A DNA stretch of 64,000 bases. It comes from Caballeronia jiangsuensis (GTDB lineage Bacteria; Pseudomonadota; Gammaproteobacteria; Burkholderiales; Burkholderiaceae). This document shows positions 1-8,666 of the stretch, piece by piece; within the stretch, counting starts at the first letter, position 1; the number at the start of each line of letters is the position of its first letter. Where the stretch lies: positions 1-64,000 of the forward strand of contig JFHF01000012.1 of assembly GCA_000648925.1 (NCBI GenBank), in the 5' to 3' direction. The notes beneath the pieces are model-generated. The model was not told the DNA's origin, did no database searches, and saw only the letters and a program-made list of their open reading frames with translations. The position numbers and the translations under genes are program-made.

Positions 1-127
1 AAATAACACCGACTCGTAGCTTCTTGACTCTGAGCGGCGTGGCCGCGCATCCAGCGCAACCGCCAGTGCGAAGCTCGGAATCAGCGTAGAACTTGTCTTT
101 ACATCCAAAGCTCACTGAGCGCGAGAG

Positions 128-1039
128 CTATAGCAAATGCGCCTTGGCCACCGCGACTAAACCCTGATTCCAGTCCAAGGACGCAATCATGTTTTCGAGC
201 AGTTCTTGGCCCATTTCGTTTTTTTCGTAATAGTCTGGGCCTCGCTCGACAAGCCACTGTAGCGTGCGAGAGCAGTCGTGGCTCGACGCCAGCATCCATT
301 CCTTCCGCTCTTCGTAGTGCCGCTGTCTAGCGGCCTCGTACTCGTCTTCGCTACCTCCAAGGAACGCGAGGTCTTCACGCGCGTCCTTCTTTCGAATCAT
401 TATGTTGTCAATACGCCACTTTTGCAGGGCCTCGGTAATTCCTTGATTGCCGACGACTGCGAAGTTGAAGCCTAAGCTTTCGATTGCGCCAGAGCGTTCA
501 GCGTCGTTATTTTCAATCCCGTCTGAAATGAATTTACCAAATCTTGCCTCATATCCTTTCATTCCTCCTTCGAAGCGGCTTAGCCCGGTAAGGACAGCGG
601 CAGCAACACGTGCGGTTCGAGCGTCCGCGACCCAAATGTCATCCAAAACATCGCATAGAAATTCACGGAGCATTTCTCGACGTCCTTCGTCTTTGCCTCC
701 GCGAATTATTTCAGCTAAGCGTGCCGTGTTCGCGCGCTTGAAGTCCATTTCTTCCAAGATCAGGCGTAAGTCTCCTTTTTCCTTCACGAGAGGTAGCTTT
801 TCGCTTAAAGGGATCGCCCGAAACACTTCTTGATTGAGGGAAGTTCGATAGAGACGAGAGCGAAAATAGTTCTCGACGAAATTGGAAACGCCTTCAACCG
901 CTTGGTTGGCAACAGGAGTCGCGAACGCCACAACCCAGCCAAGTTCTGGGTTCTTTGCTGCCAAACCTAGTAAGCCATTTGAAAGTGATTGGCCCGCAAC
1001 CTTGGTGACAGTTTTAAGGCGTTTCGGCTCAAGCTTCAC
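128..1039 (-). CDS. hypothetical protein, 303 aa
   Basis: No family recognised. The start is a GTG preceded at good spacing by a near-perfect Shine-Dalgarno sequence, GGAGGTGAT, which decides this start over the nearby out-of-frame ATG. The protein is soluble-looking and highly charged, with no signal peptide. A mildly hydrophobic stretch near residues 25-45 is too weak to call a membrane segment. The C-terminal half is rich in Glu, Arg and Trp. It stands alone at the edge of the accessory region, with no operon partner on its strand. The clean reading frame and strong ribosome site make it a real gene, but its function is unknown. Confidence 0.7.
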   Translation of the reverse strand: MKLEPKRLKTVTKVAGQSLSNGLLGLAAKNPELGWVVAFATPVANQAVEGVSNFVENYFRSRLYRTSLNQEVFRAIPLSEKLPLVKEKGDLRLILEEMDFKRANTARLAEIIRGGKDEGRREMLREFLCDVLDDIWVADARTARVAAAVLTGLSRFEGGMKGYEARFGKFISDGIENNDAERSGAIESLGFNFAVVGNQGITEALQKWRIDNIMIRKKDAREDLAFLGGSEDEYEAARQRHYEERKEWMLASSHDCSRTLQWLVERGPDYYEKNEMGQELLENMIASLDWNQGLVAVAKAHLL

Positions 1040-1799
1040 GGCATCACCTCCGAGCTAATGTTCTCTCAATCCTACCGTGAAGTCGTGTACCCGTTAAATT
1101 GTTTCTGTGGGGAGCACACCTAGGGAAAGCAGCGGGGTTGAGGGCTAGCGTGAAGGCTTGGACCACACTGGTTTAGCCATTTGTCGGGGATCGGACGTGG
1201 TCCAGCTGCCTTTCGCTTACGTCTTGGACCGATAGAAACTTTTCACCGGCCTCGCATAGGACGATTTCGCACGAGCAAGGGATGCAGAGAACATGCTCGA
1301 TCTACGCGAACCTCTTGTCGTCAACGGAGCACCTCCTTCGCTTATGAGGTGCGCTACCTAGCCAACAATACATACGAGTCGTGACGTGCCAACGCGCGAA
1401 AACATTGCGCGTCGGCGTTCGTTAAAACAGAACGCGCCGTTCTCAAGTCTCGAAGATGCGTTGCACGAGTGTTGATTTTCGCCCCTTCACGGACCCTGCG
1501 AAACCGCCCATCGACGCGTCTACAGTCGAACAATCTTGTGAGTATTTCTGGACTTGCAGCAAACCTCATGTGTCGTCGGTGTCGCACTCAAGAAACAGGC
1601 TCACTTGGAGCGCTGCGATATGGACGGTCAGCGACTGCGTCCAAAAGACTGCGCGTTATCGGGCGGGTTGGAAGCGCCGGCTGTACCATGTTCAAACAGG
1701 GTCGACCGAAGAAAAACGAAGGGAAGACCGACGCAGTGCTTCCCGCCACTATTCGCGCGCGCCCCCACGACTTCCATACACAATCTGTCGAGAAGAGAC
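1040..1799. other. non-coding stretch, nothing recognised
   Basis: About 760 bases between the 303-aa gene and the broken BKACE gene. Several short overlapping open frames exist on both strands, but none has a ribosome site or a recognisable motif. It probably holds the promoter of the minus-strand gene near its left end and degraded DNA elsewhere. Confidence 0.4.
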
Positions 1800-2624
1800 A
1801 TGAACAAGCCCTGTATTATTTCGGTTGCCATCACAGGATCACTGCCGCGCAAAAAAGACAACCCGGCAGTTCCCATTACAGTGATTTAGCAGGTCGAATC
1901 GACTCAAGCGGCGTTCGAGGCTGGTGCGACGCTTGTACACCTCCATGTGCGCAACGACGACGAGACGCCCACGTCGAATTCAGATCGATTCGCGCTGGTT
2001 CTGGAGGGAATCCGTAAGCACGCGCCAGGCATGATTACACAGGTGTCCACCGGCGGTCGTTCCGGTGCCGGCAATGAGAGAGGAGCCATGCTTTCGTTGC
2101 GACCTGATATGGCGTCACTGGCGACGGGTTCCGTCAATTTACCGACTCGGGTCTACGACAATCCGCCGGACTTGATCAATTGGCTTGCCTCGGAGATGAA
2201 AGCCTACGGAATCAAGCCAGAAGTGGAGGCGTTCGACCTATCGATGATCTTCCACGCAGCTGCGATGCAGGCGGCAGGCGCCATCGTTGGTCCGTTGCAC
2301 ATCCAGTTCGTGATGGGCATTAAGAACGCAATGCCAGTTGATCGCGAGGTGCTTGAGTTTTACGTGCGAACCCTACAGCGCCTCTCACCCGATGCAACTT
2401 GGACTGGCGCCGGCATCGGACGGCACCAAGTGACGATGGCTCGGTGGTCTCTGGAGCTTGGAGGGCACTGTCGAACTGGGCTGGAGGACAACGTGCGAAT
2501 GGACAAGAACACGCTTGCGCCGTCGAATGCAGCGCTCGTTCGTCAGATCGCTGAGCTCTGTCAAGAGCTTGGTCGTCCAGTTGCGACTGCCGCTCAAGCA
2601 CGGGAAATTCTAAGCCTAAACTGA
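1800..2624 (+). pseudogene. BKACE / DUF849 beta-keto acid cleavage enzyme, interrupted by in-frame TAG
   Basis: Read through, the frame gives about 274 residues, normal for the beta-keto acid cleavage enzymes (3-keto-5-aminohexanoate cleavage family), zinc enzymes that cleave a beta-keto acid with acetyl-CoA. It starts MNKPCIISVAITGS, has the family's zinc-ligand motif HLHVR at codons 47-51, and continues with the TGG-type, GxE and C-terminal elements of the family to its normal end. Codon 30 (1887-1889) is TAG with the reading frame unchanged on both sides; homologues usually carry Glu here, so a single G-to-T change explains it. A downstream GTG (1947) could restart translation only after the first zinc histidines' strand, giving a product that is probably inactive. 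No partner genes lie nearby. Confidence 0.8.
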
Positions 2625-3226
2625 GCGACTTCCGAAACAGAAACAGAGTAGGGAGGAAGGGGCGTGAGGCTCGGCGACGCATTTGAGCGTTGCCGCCTTC
2701 TTTGCATAGTTGCGCCTAGGGCGCCCTGCTCAACCGTGGGCAATTCTAGCGATTGTTCGCGCACCGAAACCGAATTGGGTGAAAGAGACAAACTGGTGTA
2801 GCAGCCTCGACGCAATGCGAAGATGGCGGAGGCTTGGTTGTTGCAGCGCCTGGCAATGAAGGAGCGTTGCAGCTGGGTTTCCCTGTTGCGAGAGAACGGT
2901 TGTTTCGGCAGAAGCAATGGGCTGTTCTATGACGTCCCCCAAGGATTGTTATCTTGGTCTGCTTGTCGGTATGTTGACAGTGGTCTCCACAGTGCCAGGC
3001 GGCTAATTTCGGGGAAGGAATAGGACGGCTATGGCGTGTCTGGCAGTCGCAGCTAAGTGGCCTGTCCGAGGTCAGCTTGAGGAAATGCAGGTCTTTAGGA
3101 TCACCTGAGAACAAGGCTCGGAACCGTTGCTATGAGAGGATTGCTATACACCGCGTGTAGCTCGCTTGGACTGGAAGCGGCCCGGCAGGGCACGAGGGAG
3201 CTACCTTCCTAACACGAGGTCAAAAA
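2625..3226. other. non-coding stretch, nothing recognised
   Basis: About 600 bases with only short open frames lacking ribosome sites. No mobile-element ends, hairpins or protein motifs were recognised. The last 20 bases contain the GAGG ribosome site of the following small gene. Confidence 0.35.
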
Positions 3227-3452
3227 ATGAAACGGTTTGTACTGTTGTTCATCGGAGACGGCGAGAAGCCGGCGGGCGATGTAAAACGCATCATGGCGCT
3301 CCCCGGACATCAAGGTAATTGATGCAGAGAATGCCAACATGATGGTGGTTGAAGGGCCAGTTGATGTCCAAAGAAAGGTCAATAGAATGGCGAACTGGAT
3401 AGCGAGTGAACAGACGGTCATTCCTAGCCCACAACCACATCGTTATTTCTGA
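3227..3452 (+). pseudogene. small hypothetical protein (~74 aa) with one-base frameshift
   Basis: An ATG preceded by ACGAGG opens a frame beginning MKRFVLLFIGDGEKPAGD that is lost after the CTCCCC run near 3300. Deleting one base there restores a continuous protein reading MALPDIKVIDAENANMMVVE and ending at TGA 3450-3452, followed 21 bases later by a clean terminator. The start signal, the terminator and sensible protein on both sides show this was one short gene. The frameshift may be a mutation or a homopolymer base-calling error. The ending resembles small Burkholderia proteins of unknown function that I cannot name more precisely. Confidence 0.6.
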
Positions 3453-3473
3453 ACTTAATCGACATGATTGAAG

Positions 3474-3496
3474 AGGCCGCGTGTGCGGCCTTTTTT
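3474..3496 (+). terminator. Rho-independent terminator
   Basis: Stem AGGCCGC / GCGGCCT with loop GTGT, followed by six T residues. It sits just after the frameshifted small gene and supports that reading. Confidence 0.85.
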
Positions 3497-3626
3497 CATG
3501 CATCAAACAACATGCGATAACCCATGATTGATCTCTAGGCGTGTCGCCGATACCATACACCAACGAGTTTTGAGGTTGGTTGGCGCGCACCATATAAATG
3601 GCGAACACCATCACGGATAGGGCAAC

Positions 3627-3783
3627 GTAAGCCACGCGAATCAAACGCCCAAGTTCTCGCTGGATTTCAAGCGGCAGATCGTGAGGGCGGCGCTCGGTCC
3701 GGAGGCATCTGCCGCGCTCATCGCACTTGCGCACGCCAGCAATGCCAACCTGCTGTTTAAATGGTGGGCTCCGCTATCGGGCA
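3627..3783 (+). mobile_element. fragment of IS66-type TnpA (helix-turn-helix) transposase
   Basis: The frame reads FSLDFKRQIVRAAL, then EASAALIALAHASNANLLFKW, which is the helix-turn-helix start of IS66-family OrfA (TnpA) proteins. Homology stops abruptly after the KW pair, no start codon or ribosome site is present, and no TnpB or TnpC or terminal repeats follow. It is a relic showing past insertion-sequence activity. An IS3-type OrfA is the alternative, but the NANLLFKW motif favours IS66. Confidence 0.6.
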
Positions 3784-4123
3784 GACGACTGCGGTGTCCT
3801 GGCTCGTCATCAATTGAACGTGGTCAACGACCAGCGCGCGGTGAGCATTACCTCGTCAGAGAGCGCCATCGTTCAGGCTGTGGGCGCGGTTGACACCGCT
3901 CGACAAGGGTAAGCCTGTGAATCTGCCGCTGCGGACATATCCGCACTTCACCTGCTTCGGTGAGGTTAAAGGACGTTCCCGTGTAAAGCCGTTTTCACAT
4001 CAAAATCCCAATACTCACACAACCGGTCGATCCATAGCCAGCGAAATGCCGGCTTCGCGGACATGTGGCCGCAATTTAAAGTCTCGCTATACGGTTCATC
4101 TTTAACTGCCAGCCCTCAGTACC

Positions 4124-4504
4124 ATGACCCACACGCCCAAGCTCGCTTGCGAACAAGGCCACTATCAATACTGGACCACGAGCGATGTTTACACCTTTGC
4201 CGTCTTCAACACCCGGTCGGGATGTGAGGAGCAGGATATTGAATTGCGTGCAACCCCGAATTTTGAGCGCTGGGAACGGTTCGTTACAGCGTTTTTTGAG
4301 GCACTGAATCACGCTGGTGAATCCTTGGTTGCAATGCCCAATTTTCGACCCGTTGACCATGCGTTTTTACGACGTCGGCTTGCCGCTGGTTTCTTGAAAG
4401 ACTACATCGAAGAAAAAGCCAAGCGTCACCAAGCGCTGGATGTGTTGCTAAAAAATGGCCTCACCTTCGATGAGGCGTGGGCAATGATAAATGGTGTACG
4501 CTAG
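4124..4504 (+). CDS. hypothetical protein, 126 aa
   Basis: No family recognised. The product is a small soluble protein with an aromatic-rich N-terminal half (several Trp, Tyr and Phe) and a basic helical C-terminal half. There is no signal peptide and no membrane segment. No good ribosome site precedes the ATG, so either the start or the gene may be wrong. The amino-acid mix and length still look like a real protein, and codon use resembles the other accessory genes. Confidence 0.5.
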   Translation: MTHTPKLACEQGHYQYWTTSDVYTFAVFNTRSGCEEQDIELRATPNFERWERFVTAFFEALNHAGESLVAMPNFRPVDHAFLRRRLAAGFLKDYIEEKAKRHQALDVLLKNGLTFDEAWAMINGVR

Positions 4505-5047
4505 CGACCGCTTGCTTTGCTTGGTGCTGTTTGTCAGCGACGGGCTATCCGGACTTTCATGTGGAAACCGCTTCGCACGCAGCTCCATCTCACTGAAGCT
4601 GCTCATGCACTGAAATACGAATCGGACACGCTTGAGTCGGCGGGACTACTTGCGGCTTGGCGAATCGTTCAGCATGCTCGCATACCAGCCCAAAAGGAGT
4701 AAATCACGCGACGCCCTCCGGATGTCTGTTTGGCCGGAGAACGTCTCCGGCCCCGACTCCGCGCTGCATTGACGTCGGCGTGCTGAAGATGCCCGGACTG
4801 CCGGCACTTGAACGTGACTGAGCGCTGCGGTTTTCGTCCACGTTTCCGCAGGCTGAATTCGGCTCGGATGGTTACACGGCGATGACCTTGGTGCAGCGAA
4901 ACCCGAGACGCGATTAAAGTTTCCTAAGCTTTGCTTCTATGGATGTAAGTTTGCGACTGGCGGCTGTTGAAAAAATTTCGTGGAACACTTAAAAAATCAT
5001 TAGACCAGCCGTTAACCTCTATAGATCAAACTCTATAGAAGGGATTC
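4505..5047. other. non-coding stretch with a hairpin and a short direct repeat
   Basis: No convincing gene. A perfect 9-bp hairpin (GGCCGGAGA / TCTCCGGCC, 4732-4752) has no T tract. Just before the next gene an 8-base direct repeat CTCTATAG occurs at 5017-5024 and 5031-5038, in the expected promoter or operator zone of the gene at 5048. Confidence 0.4.
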
Positions 5048-5446
5048 ATGGCGAAAATCTACTTGGTCGTCGTCAAACCCGATCACGTTGCATCTAGCGT
5101 TGTCGACACCGATCATCTTCCGGCAGGTGTAAATTCAGATTTTGTTGAACATCCGTGGCAACAGGGTGCAGATATCATGACCTATCTCCAAGAGGATCTC
5201 GGCCGCACGGCGTCCTGCCTGGATGAATTGGCAAGTAACAACTTGAGCTTGAAAGCGAAGGAATTTTTCTCGAGTATCGCAAGCCTTTGGGAAAATCTCC
5301 CGCCACCTGCCGATGGAGGAGCCAAAGACGGTATTTTTGCATGTATCGATACCGGAGAAAAGGAGAGTCACTTTCTCCGGACCTCACCAGAGGTGGCTTT
5401 AAAAATGTATCGGGATCTTCGCCAAATTCATCGACGAAACAAATAG
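5048..5446 (+). CDS. hypothetical protein, 132 aa
   Basis: No family recognised. The ATG follows AGAAGGG at good spacing. The protein starts MAKIYLVVVKPD, a beta strand of the kind that opens small alpha/beta domains, then turns acidic and helical, and ends with basic residues. No signal peptide or membrane segment. It is monocistronic on the plus strand between two pieces of mobile-element debris. The CTCTATAG direct repeats just upstream may control it. Confidence 0.6.
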   Translation: MAKIYLVVVKPDHVASSVVDTDHLPAGVNSDFVEHPWQQGADIMTYLQEDLGRTASCLDELASNNLSLKAKEFFSSIASLWENLPPPADGGAKDGIFACIDTGEKESHFLRTSPEVALKMYRDLRQIHRRNK

Positions 5447-5482
5447 TTATGTCTATCGTGCACCCACGGTGACTGCGCACGA

Positions 5483-5667
5483 TCAATACATGAGTTTGAA
5501 AGTCCGAGAACTTTGGGTCGCTTGCGGCGACGCTTCATAGATTCGTGTCGCCGCAATGTTTGTAACCCTAACCGATCCTGTATTTTTGTAATGTCTTCCC
5601 CATGTTCAAGCGAGTTTGTTGCCGCTGTTGCCCATAGCCTGTGAACGCCTAATCTCTGCACTTTAAT
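5483..5667 (-). pseudogene. C-terminal fragment of tyrosine recombinase (integrase), frameshifted
   Basis: The minus strand reads VHRLWATAATNSLEHGEDIT, the usual H-x-L-R box region of tyrosine recombinases with the catalytic Arg replaced by Trp, and continues to a DRLGLQ segment. A one-base shift then gives NIAATRIYEASPQATQSSR, which contains the catalytic tyrosine, ending at TGA 5483-5485. The N-terminal catalytic parts are absent. It is therefore a dead integrase tail and, with the IS66 relic, marks the region as formerly mobile. Confidence 0.7.
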
Positions 5668-5859
5668 CTGTACGCTTACGATGAACCTGCGACCGGAATT
5701 GGACATCAGCGTTTTTGACCGCCGGCTCAAACAAAATGCACGGAAATCCAACCGCTCCACCATAATCGCTGCCGGCCTCGCATAGCAACGCCAGTTCAGG
5801 CAGCGAGTTACTTCGCTTTTGAGCCGGCCACGCAACACGCTGACGTCGCTTGTCGCTGA

Positions 5860-7092
5860 TCACTTGGTCGGACCGGCAGGAACGGAAAGACGACCAGCTA
5901 TGCGATGCACTTTACTTCTTGGAGTTTTAAAAGCTGTTCCCGTCTCGGCGGACGAGATCAACGGTTTACTCGACGCCGAACTCGAAACAGCTTGCGCCTG
6001 TGCACGAGACGAGGCGCAGGAGACCAACCATCCCGAGATCAGTACAAGAGCGGCTGCCACTCCGATCACGCTCTCAATCACAAGCCATCTACGTTGTTTT
6101 TTTCGATATGCCGCGAGTTCCGCCACGGACTTTGCGGTTAGTTCGTTTGCCCGCGCAGCATCGACCTTTGCTGACATAAGCTGGAGTTTCAGAGCGTGCA
6201 CGAAATTGCGCAATTCCTTCAACTCACCGCGGATAGTTTGCGAGGAGGTTGCGAGTTGGTCTGCTCGTTCCTGCTGGGCTGTATTGGCCACTCTCAGTCC
6301 CGCCGCTTCCTGCTCCGCCTTATCGAGGAGCTTACGGGCGTGTTCACGCTCTGCCCGGAGGTCTGCATTTGCCGTGAGTAGCTTCTGTTCCAATCCCTGG
6401 ACCAACACTTCAAGATAGGGTTTGGAGCGCCTGTCGCTGATCACGGTTCCTGCCAGAAAGTTGCCGGCCTTCTGAAGAGTGCTACATACCCAGGCAATAT
6501 GCTTCTCCTCTCGATCCTTTGTGCTCTCATCTTCATATTGATATTTCGCGAAGTCAGGTAATTTGACTTCAACGACAGGCAACTCCAGCTCCCTTAAGCG
6601 CTTTTCCTTCTCTGCCGGCACGAAGTGCTGATGATAGACCTCAACATATACTTCACCGGCCCACCGCATTGCCAGATCTGTCGGTGAAGTGAACCGTAGG
6701 TATGCATCAGCGAAGTAAGCGTTGCCATCACGCTCGATTTTCTTCTCTATTTCACCATGTTCAACACTGACTTTGTGACGGCCGAGGTCACCAAGCCTGA
6801 GCTCAGTTTCTGTCAGTCTCGCGATCGCTTTTTTGAATAGTAGATGTGACAGTGATTCACCCGGCCCACCTTTGGACTCGTCAGCTTTGTTTCGATATTT
6901 AAAAAATGTCGTGCCGCTCTTCAGAACCACGTGGTCCATTGGCAATCTCGCTCCCGACCTGTGCGGGCTCCAATATGTTTTGCCAAGCGGCTTGCCCCCA
7001 TGCGGAATTCGCGCAATGCGTTCCTGACAAGCGCTCACATGGTCTGATCCAGTGGCATTTACATACGCCCAAGGGTGCTCTACATTAGCCAT
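5860..7092 (-). CDS. CoiA-like predicted nuclease with coiled coil and C-terminal membrane segment
   Basis: About 410 aa, starting at the ATG before ANVEHPWAY; the longer frame upstream has no better start. Roughly residues 45-100 resemble the N-terminal part of CoiA-like proteins, with a TFFKYRNKA segment followed by GESLSHLLFKKAIARL. Next comes a PD-(D/E)XK-like core, FADAYL then VYVEVYHQHFVPAEKEKRL and VVEVKLPD. Residues about 225-330 are a long Gln/Glu/Ala-rich coiled coil, followed by one hydrophobic helix (about 336-357) and a Ser-rich tail. The exact catalytic lysine is uncertain. Family knowledge supports a nuclease fold; a role in DNA uptake or phage defence is inference only. The gene stands alone in the accessory region. 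Confidence 0.6.
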   Translation of the reverse strand: MANVEHPWAYVNATGSDHVSACQERIARIPHGGKPLGKTYWSPHRSGARLPMDHVVLKSGTTFFKYRNKADESKGGPGESLSHLLFKKAIARLTETELRLGDLGRHKVSVEHGEIEKKIERDGNAYFADAYLRFTSPTDLAMRWAGEVYVEVYHQHFVPAEKEKRLRELELPVVEVKLPDFAKYQYEDESTKDREEKHIAWVCSTLQKAGNFLAGTVISDRRSKPYLEVLVQGLEQKLLTANADLRAEREHARKLLDKAEQEAAGLRVANTAQQERADQLATSSQTIRGELKELRNFVHALKLQLMSAKVDAARANELTAKSVAELAAYRKKQRRWLVIESVIGVAAALVLISGWLVSCASSRAQAQAVSSSASSKPLISSAETGTAFKTPRSKVHRIAGRLSVPAGPTK

Positions 7093-7550
7093 CTTCTTAT
7101 TCCGTACGTTCTGGCGCTTCACGCATTTATTTAGTTCACTCGACCTGAGGTCAATCGGATTGCTGACTACGCAATGTGCGCTTTGCAGGCGTTCGCGCTT
7201 CAATCCATTTTAAAAAACGGAACGAAGCTCGCGGACGTATTTCGACGCGGTTCGTCGTAGACTGAGTTCGGTTCGATAGGTCAGCGCCACCTACATTACA
7301 TTAGTATGCTTATCGAATTGAGTGTTTATTATTCCCGTGCAGACAAGAATCTTTCTTCTTAAAAGAAGACTGAGGAGCTCAATATGGCGTTATGCATATC
7401 GAATGCCCATGGTTCGTCAGTAGGCGGTTAGCGCTTGAGTAGTCCCGTGGGCAAGCACGGGACCACGCCATCCGCCGGGTTGTAAGGCGTTACGCTCTGC
7501 GCTCTGGGCATTTTGAGCAGTCCTGGAGCGCACCAGACGAGGATCGTCCC
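7093..7550. other. non-coding stretch
   Basis: Upstream region of the CoiA-like gene, whose promoter should lie near 7100-7200. No gene or other structure was recognised before the terminator at 7551. Confidence 0.35.
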
Positions 7551-7581
7551 AAAAACAAGGCACGACGAGAAGTCGTGCCTT
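7551..7581 (-). terminator. Rho-independent terminator
   Basis: Perfect 10-bp stem AAGGCACGAC / GTCGTGCCTT with a 5-base loop; read on the minus strand it is followed by GTTTTTG. It lies 35 bases after the stop of the 217-aa gene and ends that transcript. Confidence 0.85.
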
Positions 7582-7615
7582 ATCAAACCAGTAGAAGAGT
7601 TCTCTTCGCGAGTCG

Positions 7616-8269
7616 TCAGTGGATACCGCTTGCGCCTGCAGAAGCTGCCGTTGTCAGAACCGTCCCTCGGCGTACTAGTTTGGCTTGAGCGGAGCCTTTA
7701 TACTGCTCTGTTACCAAGATGTGGACGAGTACCTGACTAAGAGGAATTCTAGGAATGTCTGTGGTTGCCTGCAACTGGACAATACCGCTTGCAGCTAAAT
7801 CAATCATTTTGTCCCATCCCTCTTCGAGGGTGTTGGTGCTAGTCCGCCCTCTGAGCAAGTTGGTCTTCGGCGCTTCGCTCGAAATGTGAGCTTTCCCGAA
7901 AGCAACCGTCTTGCTGCGACCAAGACCATTCACCACCTCAAAAGCATACGGAACAACCTGACGCTTGAGCCATTTGTCGAGCGCCTGCCACACCTCTGCA
8001 TCGGTCACATCTGCAAGCCAATAAATCTGGGTGCCGCCAAGTTGAAGACGAAGTGTAAGGATGTCGAGGTCGTCGATCGCCATTTTTCCGAAGCCGAAAC
8101 AGGTCGACTCGTGTTCCGTGCCAATCGCTTTGAAGGTTTTGGCATTCGTGGGCGACGTGAGAATCGGCAGGTCCGAGGGTAGTCGGCCTTTGAGGCCGTT
8201 TGCGATGCCTATGTGACGGGCAAGGCGGAGTTCGCTGAAGGCAAACAGCGTGTCACTTGCGTGCTGCAT
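7616..8269 (-). CDS. hypothetical protein, 217 aa
   Basis: No family recognised. It is a soluble alpha/beta-looking protein; the middle part contains repeated beta-type segments around IYWLADVTDAEVWQALDKWL and the C-terminal part is Ala/Ser rich. No signal peptide. The start is uncertain because no good ribosome site precedes the ATG. A strong terminator follows, which supports a real transcription unit. It is one of three consecutive minus-strand orphan genes, but the gaps of several hundred bases argue against one operon. Confidence 0.6.
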   Translation of the reverse strand: MQHASDTLFAFSELRLARHIGIANGLKGRLPSDLPILTSPTNAKTFKAIGTEHESTCFGFGKMAIDDLDILTLRLQLGGTQIYWLADVTDAEVWQALDKWLKRQVVPYAFEVVNGLGRSKTVAFGKAHISSEAPKTNLLRGRTSTNTLEEGWDKMIDLAASGIVQLQATTDIPRIPLSQVLVHILVTEQYKGSAQAKLVRRGTVLTTAASAGASGIH

Positions 8270-8666
8270 TTGAGAATGTCCTGTCTAGTTGAGCTGTTGG
8301 CTGCATCTGCTACTGCGACGTGATTTACCCGCGTACGTCGCGCTCGGCACCATGGGCATGGTGCGCGAGTACGTCCAGTCACGCTACATATAGCGAGTGC
8401 CATCGAACCGACGCTTTATCTAAAATTTTGCCTTCGTTGCGGTTGGTCGAAGATCCACGCGGCGCGCGCTAGGGCGGCGAGCAGCGCAGGATGTAGGCTG
8501 ATTGTGAAGCTGGTCAGCGGACATCGGATAGGCAAGGTCCCGCTGCGAATCCCTGCGCGTTCATTTTCCTTGCTACTTTCGGTAACCGCTGCGCTTAGCT
8601 CAACCGTAACCAGGATTCGTCAATTTCCGACGCAAGTTCATCAGATTTAGGTTACGACGCGTGCAA
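8270..8666. other. non-coding stretch, nothing recognised
   Basis: About 400 bases between two minus-strand genes. No gene, hairpin with T tract or repeat was recognised. It should contain the promoter of the 217-aa gene at its left end. Confidence 0.35.

Noticed and set aside
4517..4702. A 61-codon plus-strand open frame after the 126-aa gene
   Set aside because: No ribosome site, and the composition does not look selected. It may be the tail of decayed DNA.
4732..4752. A perfect 9-bp hairpin considered as terminator
   Set aside because: No T tract follows on either strand, and no convincing gene ends next to it.
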